The notes under the pieces: model-generated | The model's input: the letters and a program-made list of their open reading frames with translations, nothing else | What the model was told of the DNA's origin: nothing | Database searches by the model: none | Shown: piece after piece, positions 57,301-64,000 of the stretch | How positions within the stretch are numbered: position 1 is the stretch's first letter | Layout: every line of letters starts with the position of its first letter | Assembly: GCA_945859605.1 (NCBI GenBank) | Contig: OX243815.1 | Span: 27,532,774-27,596,773, forward strand | DNA: 64,000 nt | Reading direction: 5' to 3' | From: Lumbricus rubellus | Lineage: Eukaryota; Annelida; Clitellata; Crassiclitellata; Lumbricidae | Position numbers and translations under genes: made by a program

Positions 57301-57697
57301 CTGTAACGCTTCTTCAAGGAGACTATAGGCCTATAGGCCTACTTAGATAAGAGCGCGTTCCAAACTCAAGCACTGCATAAAAATTAAAGTTTCGAGCAGA
57401 ATAAGAATGCTTCACTAAGAGTTCCAGGAAGCAGGCGCAGCTCGTGAGGCAGCCCATTCTAGACCGCTGGACCAATAAGCTCATAGACGAGGTTGGTTAT
57501 AGCCTAATATTATTTTGTATGACCTTTAACATAACACTGGCGCTAATACTAATGCTCATAATGATATTAATGCTTAAACTAATGCCAGTGCCTACTGTGG
57601 CACTGAAATAATCGGTATCACCCGCATTAGTCGCAAATATCGAAGGCATCTAACCTGCAAAGAAAAGCACTAGCAAGACACCGACTTTTACCAACAT
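48755..57697 (-). CDS. i-type (destabilase-family) lysozyme, secreted, four exons
   Basis: Predicted enzyme cleaving the beta-1,4 bonds of bacterial peptidoglycan; a secreted antibacterial or digestive protein. Spliced coding parts: 57655-57697, 56014-56060, 49933-50047, 48755-48972, all with GT donors and AG acceptors and matching phases (1, 0, 1), giving 423 bases and 140 residues. Residues 1-19 are a hydrophobic signal peptide (MLVKVGVLLVLFFA start). The core begins CLNCICQIESNC. The two catalytic acids of the family correspond to Glu32 and Asp44, both present, followed by GSLSCGAYQIKEPYWIDCG. The third block has RYGTYCTGG and ARIHNGGP. Cysteines are numerous, as usual for the family, with two extra in a TCSC patch (119, 121) relative to the neighbouring copy. 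Introns hold SINE, hAT-like and LINE insertions. Family assignment is firm; the activity is inferred. Confidence 0.9.
49160..49460. repeat. (ACAT)n microsatellite in intron 3
   Basis: About 300 bases of ACAT with ATGC interruptions. Same unit as 1346-1571. Confidence 0.97.
49461..49932. other. intron 3 of lysozyme gene 1, right part
   Basis: AT-rich intron sequence with a small 'tttataatcaatattatt' direct repeat near 49640-49680. Nothing else recognised. Confidence 0.5.
49933..50047 (-). CDS. lysozyme gene 1, exon 3 (catalytic residues)
   Basis: Acceptor TTTATTTAG, then ATT GAG TCG (Ile-Glu-Ser, Glu32 catalytic); donor G|GTACGT. It encodes residues 31-68 plus one base. Confidence 0.92.
50156..50338 (-). 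mobile_element. SINE family 1, left part of a split copy
   Basis: Minus-strand SINE from the tail (GGGGCGCTATAACAAGTG, inverted at 50156) to within the B box. The right part is at 51942-51990. The copy is broken by the element at 50339-51933. Pieced together, the order and spacing match the SINE at 1575-1780. Confidence 0.85.
50339..51933. mobile_element. hAT-like element inserted in a SINE, 1595 bp
   Basis: The duplication cctgcaac lies at 50331-50338 and 51934-51941. Termini CATGGGCGTCCGCAGG and CCTGCGGACGCCCATG are perfect inverts of 16 bases. A second shared block, TCTAGGGGGGCGCA, lies near both ends (about 50361 and 51885) in direct orientation. The interior is AT-rich with no transposase frame. 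The 8-base duplication fits hAT. Confidence 0.92.
51942..51990 (-). mobile_element. SINE family 1, right part (tRNA-like head) of the split copy
   Basis: On the minus strand GGGCGCGGTGGTGTAGTGGG carries the A box TGGTGTAGTGG. The B box is interrupted by the hAT-like element. Confidence 0.85.
52099..53805 (+). CDS. LINE ORF2, endonuclease and start of RT
   Basis: 568 residues. Exonuclease-endonuclease-phosphatase fold motifs: HLNCRG (Asn47), ALTETWLS (Glu74), YRPPG (151-155), GDFNNN (Asp184, Asn186) and SDH (250-252). The RT N-terminal block YRPISVL lies at the end, where the frame stops after SFFLK. The stop results from a T run of seven where eight would keep the RT frame, so this and the next entry were one protein. 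Confidence 0.9.
   Translation: MNEDLDADYNFYNSRTVFSSTYKDVTQLPEFYASLNASDHFCLMHLNCRGMNLKIPEINLLLAQSNTSVLALTETWLSDELASTISIPGYNFLHKSRMVGGGGGVGFFIQANIEFEVLEADWTKSKMNTFECMFIKLPQNKKKDIIIGSVYRPPGNSISDFLEDFDNSLSYLSKSTNRAFLMGDFNNNLLRCSEHPLSQTFLSTMFSHKFVPTILRPTRITETTATLIDNIFTNCLNLGQDSCIIINDISDHLPILLHIDLCPRLQPLAPFSRVRKFSTEAKEAFTNSLNSTDWAFVDALCLNSGPNAAYTAFFHRYKMLYDKAFPLLTVKTKGRNFIKQPWMTKSLLKSCKKKSRLHKQYLLNPTALNKQLFTQYRNKFKSVRKECESRYYSDCFFQCGNNLNQTWKIIKQILNTKEESCLPDSFIVGSELVQDPVLIANSFNSYFTTIGTNLAAKIPIATTSFEHFLPTPPMCSFGIAPTSDLEIIQVSGLLKASSSSPDEISPLIAKATINAVATPLSSIINASFSIGLVPNELKIAKITPIYKTGNKNMTSNYRPISVLSFFLK
53817..55067 (+). CDS. LINE ORF2, reverse transcriptase
   Basis: 416 residues in the shifted frame. 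RT blocks: FFDLSKAFDTVNH, GVPQGSILGPLLFLLYINDL, the catalytic FADD (142-145), SLNIDKTNFILF and FLGIIVDSHLTWKDHI. A C-terminal GPEIWNGLPVHI block follows. No RNase H. The RT is intact after the frameshift, so the copy is young. Confidence 0.9.
   Translation: MSNRITDYLNKFRLLSSAQYGFRHNLSTYMALLDLQSNITDAMDDKKFSLGIFFDLSKAFDTVNHKILIKKLEYYGFRGVCNSWFLDYLSNRSQYVYFKGQKFVALDVTCGVPQGSILGPLLFLLYINDLSMTSSVFKFILFADDTNVFLSHLSLGHLFDIANNELSLIEQWFKANRLSLNIDKTNFILFHTKKKIDFDVNRSLLINDVPITQTNSSKFLGIIVDSHLTWKDHISTIVKKIAKNIGVLHRIKHCLPKSVLLNLYYTLIFPYLSYCNISWGSNYPSRLKPLIILQKRAIRLICGAHWRSSSAPLYLSHMLLSLLNINKFQICLFMHRYHQRLLPHTFNNYFTTGSKLHDHATRHASCYRSEYARLKIKQFSIKYLGPEIWNGLPVHISTLKSTSLFKNRLKKFLILN
55068..55835 (+). other. 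LINE 3' UTR and (TGATT)n tail
   Basis: Non-coding T-rich sequence with AATAAA near 55794, followed by ATTTG/TGATT repeats to about 55835, the usual kind of LINE end for this group. Confidence 0.75.
56014..56060 (-). CDS. lysozyme gene 1, exon 2
   Basis: Acceptor TTTCTGTTGGCTTTAG has a good pyrimidine tract; donor CAG|GTAAGC. It encodes the end of the signal peptide and CLNCICQ. An alternative upstream acceptor would create a stop or wrong phase, so this one was chosen. Confidence 0.85.
56097..56571. mobile_element. hAT-like MITE in intron 1 of lysozyme gene 1, 475 bp
   Basis: The duplication aatatagg lies at 56089-56096 and 56572-56579. Termini are CAGGCCCGCCGA and TCGGCGGGCCTG, with GGGGCCCGG blocks just inside both ends. 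It inserted about 36 bases upstream of the exon 2 acceptor. Confidence 0.92.
56580..57654. other. intron 1 of lysozyme gene 1
   Basis: No gene. 56985-57045 is a cluster of GTACACAGTGTACA palindromic words. 56730-56780 repeats a TTTTTAGTCATC word. A CTTCTTCAAGGAG word near 57310 may be a LINE tail scrap. Confidence 0.5.
57655..57697 (-). CDS. lysozyme gene 1, exon 1 (signal peptide)
   Basis: ATG at 57697-57695, fourteen codons plus one base, donor CAG|GTTAGA. A start at this ATG gives a clean hydrophobic signal. A weak CTATAAG word lies about 35 bases upstream, too close to be a convincing TATA box. Confidence 0.8.
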
Positions 57698-58496
57698 AAT
57701 TATCTGCTGAGGATTTCAACTAAGCTTATAGTTGTATTTCAACGAAGAAAAGTTTCTACTTTCTGAACCAAGTCCTGTTGGAGCTGCGTTTTTCTGTCTT
57801 CTTTTATGCATGTCTCCGGTCATCGCTAAGCATTAGTGGTAGGCTATCGACCGATAAAACACAGCTGTGGAAAACAAATCAAATTCACACACAGATAATA
57901 ATCATACGCACGTCTTTCATCTGGACCACAGAACTTCAACTTTGTGCTGATATCGATGTTGACTTGCCAAGTTCCCATGGTATAGATAAAATACTCAATT
58001 CCGCTTAGATATGTTGTGAAAATCGCGGACCCAACAAGTTTTTAGACAACGTTTCAACAACATCTGTTTTTTAACCTGCTTTTATTTATCTAGGCCTATA
58101 TAGGGTCTACGTGTTCGGCCTATCAGCAGTGGAAAATTATAATTTGACACGTCAAGTCTCCGAAAATGGGCCTTAGTAGTAAGTGTAAGAAGAATGATTA
58201 TTATTAGCTACGTTTTGTAATACGTCGCTCAAATCTTCATCTGTCTGGGAGAGAGTAACCACATTGTAACCATAACTTTTTATAATTAAGATTTAAAATG
58301 TCAAAGACACCATGCAGAATCGGTGAAAGACACCTTCTACTCTAAAATAATATAATTGTTCATAGTTTCTGATCCAACTATAATGTGTTCAGCCACGCCA
58401 TACTGAATCGTCAGAGGTAGCCTATATTATATATCCGGGTGGACTTTGATAGACAAAAATGTTATGCATAGATCTACATGTATAATAGGCTACCTC
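57698..58496. other. upstream region of lysozyme gene 1
   Basis: Presumed promoter region (minus-strand gene), but no convincing core promoter can be read. No other gene. Confidence 0.4.
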
Positions 58497-58592
58497 CAGA
58501 GTGAGTGAGTGAGTGAATGAGTGAGTGAATGAGTGAATGAGTGAGTGAGTGAATGAGTGAGTGAGTTAGTGAGTGAGTGAGTGAGTAAGTGA
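58497..58592. repeat. (GAGT)n microsatellite
   Basis: About 95 bases of GAGT with GAAT variants. Confidence 0.95.
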
Positions 58593-58810
58593 GATGATAG
58601 ATGAACGAGGATATGAAAGGAATGAATGACCAAATAATTTTAATATGATATTATTGTCTCGCGATTTGATATGGAATTCATGCAGGGCCCTTTAATCTTG
58701 TCTTAACTCCAAATACAGTTGATTGATTGTATTGACTTAAGTATTGGCATGTTTATTTGCAATCGTTGTGGAAACCATTGTAATGATACCTTACACGGCT
58801 ACACCATCTG

Positions 58811-58910
58811 AATCAATCAATTAATCAATCAACCAATCAAAATTTATATAGCGCCCCTTCAAGGTACCTACTCAGAGGCGCTCCCGCCAAGATCGTCCGC
58901 GTAAAATAAG
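58811..58910 (-). mobile_element. L2-like LINE/SINE 3' tail
   Basis: Inverted, it reads GGGAGCGCCTCTGAGTAGG, then CTTGAAGGGGCGCTATATAA and an (ATTG)n tail. Same tail as in SINE family 1 and the LINEs at 6555 and 27370. Confidence 0.75.
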
Positions 58911-59204
58911 TGGGTTCAAGGTCACGACCGCCATTGAAAGACGGCACATTTCCGTACATGCATTAATAAGCATACCCTGCATAAATTGCAATCGTAAAAT
59001 TATAGAAGTCGCGGTTTTCTTAACCGATACAGTTGAATTGAGGACGTCCGTTTGTTTATATAAACGACTTTGAGTCTGTCAATATAAAATGTGCTCATTT
59101 GTAAGCTGAGATTTTGCCTGAAGGCGATTGAATGAACCTACTGGCAAGGAGTTGAGTAAGGGGAGAGTAGCCTACAGAGCGCGAAGAGGTGCTACACAAG
59201 TGCG
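58911..59204. other. spacer between lysozyme genes 1 and 2, no gene
   Basis: Nothing recognised beyond short frames. Confidence 0.45.
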
Positions 59205-59400
59205 TGCAATAAATTTTTTTAAAGAATGTGAATAGTTTGGCAATATCTTGATTATCACATTTAATGTCGATCGCAGTTTTAAATTTCTGCGAAAATAATT
59301 TTGATCTCAAAGTAGAAAAGATTTCAAAGTCAAAATGAGACTTGATTTTTTTCAGGATCAGCCTGCCATTGGTGACCATTTCCAGTTTATTTATTATTCA
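59205..59400. repeat. duplicated spacer downstream of lysozyme gene 2
   Basis: Counterpart of 47840-48065, sharing GAATGTGAA, GGCAATATCTTG and GCGAAAATAATTTTGATCTC. Confidence 0.65.
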
Positions 59401-59852
59401 ACAGTTTAACGACATCTTATAGCAACATAGGCTGTTGACGTCTTTAAAGTTACAGTATCAATGTATTTCAGTTCACTGTTGTTTAAATGTTCCGCAGTTT
59501 CTGTCTATAATGTCTATCTTTTTTTCTTTTCTTTTCATTGTTCTTCTTCTGGGATTTCTATTTCCATGTCGACAGTGTTCATAAGGTGGTTGCTGTAGGT
59601 CCTCTTTGATGCATTTGTCATTATTTAGTGTCACCATTTAACATACATGCATAAACATGCATATATTTAAATATACATTCATTTTCTGATTTTAATTTTT
59701 ATTTATTTTTAATTAATACATATATAATCAAATAGATTAGATATTCAACATTAATATGAAAATCAAATCATTCAGCCATCATCTATAAGCTTAAACAATA
59801 ATATCAAAAATCGTTTGATTCAATGCCTATTTAATCTATTACAGAATTAGTT
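59401..59852. other. no gene recognised
   Basis: AT-rich spacer without supported features. Confidence 0.45.
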
Positions 59853-59882
59853 AACACACACACACACACACACACACACAAA
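59853..59882. repeat. (CA)n, probable LINE tail
   Basis: About 30 bases of CA directly at the 3' side of the minus-strand LINE. Confidence 0.8.
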
Positions 59883-59940
59883 CCGCACTAAAAAAAAGCA
59901 AACAAATACAACTAAAATTATAATTCACATGCAATACTTC

Positions 59941-60194
59941 TTACATAATTTTTCCATTAGTTATGGTCATAAGTATATTATAAGCTTCAAGATAAATATC
60001 TTGAATAGAGAAAATATTTTTAACACTACATTCCACTTTTTTCTCTACACATTTTTTAAGTAGTAGGATTGAAATGTCATTCTTTTTACAAGCGAACAGC
60101 GTATGTTCGATTGTTTCTGGCAATTGGCATCCAGAGCACAGGTCTGTTGTGCTTTTACTTATCACTTTCAACCAGCTGTTATTAAGGACATGCC
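59941..60194 (-). pseudogene. LINE C-terminus, distal part after hAT insertion
   Basis: Continues the frame of the upstream part across the insertion site (...RMGHV joined to LNNSWLKVIS). It carries CSGC...EHTLFAC, a C-x2-C-x7-H-x4-C knuckle. Stop at 59941-59943. Confidence 0.85.
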
Positions 60195-60845
60195 CAGGCC
60201 CGGCCCTAGGATTTGCGGGGCCCGAGGCAGCAAGCGGTGAGAGGTCCTCAGGCCAAAAAATTTCGGAGTTGACTTTCTACCAATTGCCTATATAATAGCC
60301 TACCGTATTGAGAATAACATAATGTAGGCCTATAAAAATAACGAAAATCGAACTAAAATTGGTTAATGAATAGCCTAAGAAATGCAAATCAGGCTCTTAA
60401 TAGGCCCCTATTAGCATTTAGGTTCTAACATGAAAGCAATAATTAGGCTATGTTTTATTTCCTTATTTGAATTGGCCTATCTGACATCTGAAATGGGATG
60501 CTAATAATTAAAATATTATTTTATCGACCTTCTCGATGAATAGAATAGGTTAGAAAAAGATCGCGGGTCAGGTCAAATCACAAATTTTTACTTAAAATAT
60601 TGAGAAGACAGCCTAAGAAAAAACCAGCGACCTAAGATATTTTCTGCATTCCTGAACAATTAAATTTCACATGTATTATACATTATACAGTAGATGTGAC
60701 CCGCCTTATCGAATTGACAACCGCCGATGTTGCTAACTCTCTGCAAACCTCGTCACTTAAAAAACATTATGTCCGCAGCGCGGAGCCTCTGAAGCGCGGG
60801 GCCCAAGGCGGCTGCCTCGCTCGCCTTGCCCTAAGGCCGGGCCTG
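60195..60845. mobile_element. hAT-like MITE inserted in the LINE, 651 bp
   Basis: The duplication gacatgcc lies at 60187-60194 and 60846-60853. Termini are CAGGCCCGGCCCTAGG and, at the right, CCCTAAGGCCGGGCCTG. GGGGCCC-rich blocks lie inside both ends, as in the element at 56097-56571, to which it may be related. Confidence 0.92.
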
Positions 60846-62940
60846 GACATGCCCCATTCTAAGTCTGGTAATTTGAACTTCTCGTTTTCTTATAGAGTCC
60901 ATAAATTTTATATCAGTGGATACCAAAGGCTGGATAGATTTATAAAATTTCCCTTTTCCTTCAGTATCGTATTCAATTTGCCATGTATTAATAACATATT
61001 TCCTTATTAAAGAATAGATTTCCATTAATTCTAGATAATTTGTTGAATTAATCTCCAATAGCTCTTGTCCTTTCTTTGCAAGGGTGTCTGCCATTTCATT
61101 TCCAGATAATCCAATATGACTAGGGATCCATGCTATGATTAAACTGCTGCTTTTAAGTTTATTAACATTATCTATAAATTCCAGAAATAAATTAGGCCGT
61201 GAAGAAGACTTGTTTTCTTTTATAGATGTGGCCACACTTAATGAATCAGTATGTATAATATACTTATTTGCATTTGCAGTTTCATTCACATTTTCATTTT
61301 GGATAATCCATTTTATCGCTTCAATAATGGCCGTTAATTCAGCAGAATAAATTGAGGAGTTATCTGCTATCCTATAAACGTTGTGAGAATTCATGGAGGG
61401 TACATAGAAAGCTGCAGAAACGACATTTTCAATTTTAGAACCATCTGTATAGATTGATGTGCGATCAACATATTTATCAATTAATCTTAATGATAGCGAT
61501 GACATAATGTTAGGAGAGTCCTTCTTTTTGTTTATATGTTTTTTCAAGGACAGATCGACTTTAGTGGTTCTGTTAAACCATGGAGCGGTTGACTGAAAAA
61601 TTGGAGATTTAAATGGTTCGGATGTAATTGAAAAGAAATGTTCAGTTCTTTTAAAAATAGAATTTTGGTTCACAGAAGATGCACAATAGTAATTTGACCA
61701 GTGATCTCGCATGGTCTCTGCTGCTGGATGATCATTTGAACCTAATATTTTTGATCCAAACTTGATTGAGTTACTCAATCGACGCAGGTGGAGGGGCACC
61801 TCTCCACACTCATTCTGGAGGGCCATTACAGGGGTGCCTTTAGCTGTTCCACAAGCCAACCGCAAAGCCTCAGATTGTACATTTTGCAGCCTTTTCAATT
61901 GTGTAGCACTAGCTGTAGCATATGCCACGTCTCCATAATCAAGGACTGACCTCACGAGTGCTCTATAGATGGAGAGTAGTGCCCGCTTTGAGGCCCCCCA
62001 TTTATACCCTGACACAGCCCTCATTACATTTATTCTCTTTTTACATTTGGTTACAATGTAATCTATATGGGGCTTCCAGTTTAATTTAGAATCAAAAATG
62101 ACTCCCAAGAACTTGGCAGTATTTTCAATTTTTATATCCTTATTATTAAGGGTAATGTGTAGTTTTTGTAATGTTTTTCTTTTGGTAAATAGTACACCCG
62201 TGGTTTTATTTACAGATATTTTAAAACCATTTTCATTGCACCAATCATTGATTTTAATTAAGGCATTTTGGATTTTATTTTGAAGCAATTTCACATCTCG
62301 ATTTGCATAGAAAATAGCACTATCGTCTGCAAATAAAGACAGTCCTACATTTTCCAATCCAGGATCCAGATCATTGATCATTATTAAAAACAATAATGGT
62401 GAGATGACGGAACCCTGCGGCGTTCCATTTTCTTGTGAGAATATATCAGATAATTCTATTCCAACTTTGACTTGAAAAGTTCTGTTGGTTAAGAATTTAG
62501 AAATCCAATCAAAAATATTTCCTGTTATTCCAATTTTTCGTAATTTTTCTAACAAAGTTGGAACGTGCAGCATATCATATGCTTTTTCAAAATCTATAAA
62601 CACAGCCAAAACATTTTGTTTATTTTTAAGTTTTTTATGGATATAATCTTGAAGCCTTAGAACTTGATCTATTGTGTTTTTATGCTTTCTAAAACCAGTT
62701 TGATACAGAGTGAGAAGTTTATTTGCTTCCAAAAACCACTGTAACCGATTTGTTATCATTTTTTCCATTATTTTGCACAGAGTTGGTGTAAGTGAGATAG
62801 GTCTATAAGATTCAGGAGCTGTAGTATCTTTGTTAGGTTTAAGAATAGGTAAAATTATTGCATGATTCCATTCCCTCGGGAGTATGCCTGTTGTCCAAAC
62901 TTTATTGTAGTTATTCAAGCAATATCTATTTATAGATGAT
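60846..62940 (-). pseudogene. LINE reverse transcriptase and RNase H, proximal part
   Basis: From a methionine at 62918 the numbered RT motifs are FIDFEKAYD (107-115), GTPQGSVISPLLF (165-177) and the catalytic FADD (196-199). Then comes the thumb with KFLGVIFDSKLNWKPHI. RNase H (about 490-640) has YTDGSK, SAELTAI, HTDS and NEMADTLAKKG, covering the usual acidic residues. The frame ends by running into the hAT-like element (GHVQARP). This RT-RNase H-CCHC order is typical of I-clade elements; the exact clade is uncertain. Confidence 0.88.
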
Positions 62941-63765
62941 CATGTTTTCTTTCTCAGGACAGCTAGAGCCTAGAAGCATGTTCGACAGGTAGGCCTATAT
63001 TGTGGCGCTATTATAATTGCCAGCTAGGCCTACATGCATACATGAACAAACTATTTTTTGTTGTTACAATCACTTTTTCAGTCCATTTTCGAATTATCAA
63101 TTATTAAAATAAACACTTGATAAATAATAGATGAGGTGCATTGTCAGTATCGTTCCCCTCGAACTTTATCGACCGGTATTTAACTTACTCCACAACTGTT
63201 TGTAGGGTGGACGGAGGACCGACGAAATTGCATGGACAAAATAACAGGACAAAATGTAATAATTACAAAATCAAACTGTCACAGACAAAGTCATAAAAAT
63301 GAAAGAATAAAATAATTAATGCCTGTTTTAAATACCGATCATCTCAAAATCGATATTCTGGTTTTTACTGTCGAAAAAAAGACATCGCAAGGGTTTTTAA
63401 ATACTAATGTCTTTAGCCTATGTTGTTTTGATGATGTACACACAAAATAAACGCTTGAAACCAGCTTTATTCAGCACTGTATGTAGTTGTACTCTGTAGT
63501 TAAGTAGTCAGATTTTGCTTTCGTCCTGGGTTTTACCATCGAAAATGCTTGTTAAAATAACCTCTAAGTCAATTTTTAGATTAATCGTCATTAAAATAAA
63601 CACTTATTTACTCTTTTATGCTTATGAAATTTTGTCCACGACATAGGTCCAATTGTCGCATGACATTCATCATGGGACCGTTTGTAAACTAAACTTCATG
63701 CAGCAATTTAAAACAATATACTGTTTGACATAAGTTGAACTCGAATTTTTAACACGGATCATTTC
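62941..63765. other. 3' flank of lysozyme gene 2
   Basis: 63130-63205 matches the flank of gene 1 near 48438-48610. It also has an internal echo: ATTAAAATAAACACTT occurs near 63103 and 63592 with similar sequence around it. This suggests a further decayed duplication of the flank. No gene. Confidence 0.5.
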
Positions 63766-63771
63766 TTTATT
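63766..63771 (-). promoter_or_regulatory. polyadenylation signal, lysozyme gene 2
   Basis: AATAAA on the minus strand about 50 bases after the stop codon. Confidence 0.55.
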
Positions 63772-63818
63772 TCCCTTCGCACAGCTGGTCGAACAGTTGA
63801 CATCATCTAAAGAAGTTC

Positions 63819-64000
63819 TTAATCGCATCCACCACCACAGCAGGCACTGACTTTTCCCCAGTACCCTTCAGTGGATGACTTTTGACAACCTGTTGGTCCA
63901 CCGTTGTGGATGCGAGCGTAGTCCTGACACGTCGGTGTGCGTCCACCGGTGCAGTAAGTTCCGTAGCGATTCATGTAGGCTCTGATGCAGCCCTGCGCGC
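63819..64000 (-). CDS. i-type lysozyme gene 2, last exon (partial, runs off the window)
   Basis: About 60 codons ending in stop TAA (63819-63821). Blocks AYMNRYGTYCTGG, TPTCQDYARIHNGGP and GYWGKVSACCGGGCD align with exon 4 of gene 1 with few changes. The TCSC patch of gene 1 reads QKSS here, so this copy has two cysteines fewer. The catalytic exon lies beyond the right edge. Same strand and order as gene 1: a tandem pair. Confidence 0.9.
   Translation of the reverse strand, partial: AQGCIRAYMNRYGTYCTGGRTPTCQDYARIHNGGPTGCQKSSTEGYWGKVSACCGGGCD

Larger units (their letters stand above)
59885..62940 (-). mobile_element. I-like LINE with RNase H, 5'-truncated, interrupted by a hAT-like element
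   Basis: Reverse transcriptase, RNase H and a C-terminal CCHC knuckle, in that order, on the minus strand. The endonuclease and ORF1 are missing; the coding frame begins about 62940, where an in-frame stop lies just upstream. The element at 60195-60845 splits it. Apart from that split the frame is open from 62940 to 59941. Confidence 0.88.

Overview
The window reads as gene-poor, repeat-rich nuclear DNA of an animal, most likely a marine invertebrate. The evidence is spliced genes with GT/AG introns, invertebrate-type (i-type) lysozyme genes, LINE/SINE pairs, many hAT-like DNA transposons, a Ty3-like LTR element, long microsatellites and CCCTAA-type telomere-like repeats. The palindromic word TAGGCCTA recurs throughout. 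An echinoderm, hemichordate, mollusc or similar animal would fit, but the sequence alone does not settle the phylum.

Host genes are confined to the right third, on the minus strand. One complete four-exon i-type lysozyme gene (exons 57655-57697, 56014-56060, 49933-50047 and 48755-48972; 140 residues; both catalytic acids present) is followed at the right edge by the last exon of a second copy (63819-64000). Their 3' flanks are also related (47840-48065 with 59205-59400, and about 48430-48750 with 63110-63820), so this is a tandem lysozyme cluster whose introns and spacers have been filled by transposons.

Layout: 1-11.6 kb holds SINEs, L2-like LINE ends, microsatellites and hAT-like elements. 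11,620-20,155 is one giant palindrome (two arms of about 4.24 kb around a 50-base loop) flanked by a 6-base target duplication; its arms are stacks of satellites. 21,765-24,235 is a hAT-like foldback element whose interior is a degenerate telomere-like array. 25-31 kb is mostly simple repeats with SINE and LINE pieces. 31.5-32.6 kb is the C-terminal end of a non-LTR element with an R2-like zinc finger and restriction-like endonuclease. 34,143-36,582 is a hAT-like element with transposase remnants. 39,175-44,834 is a young LTR element whose single open frame keeps Gag, protease and the end of integrase but lacks reverse transcriptase. 48-58 kb is the lysozyme gene, with a split SINE, two hAT-like elements and a nearly intact LINE in its introns. 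59.9-62.9 kb is a LINE with RNase H, interrupted by a hAT-like element.

I found ten hAT-like elements (nine with an 8-base target duplication readable by eye), one tiny TTAA-flanked piggyBac-like hairpin, at least three tRNA-derived SINE families, and two cases where a SINE and a LINE share the same 3' tail. The two most unusual structures are the palindrome at 11,620-20,155 and the telomere-like foldback element at 21,765-24,235.
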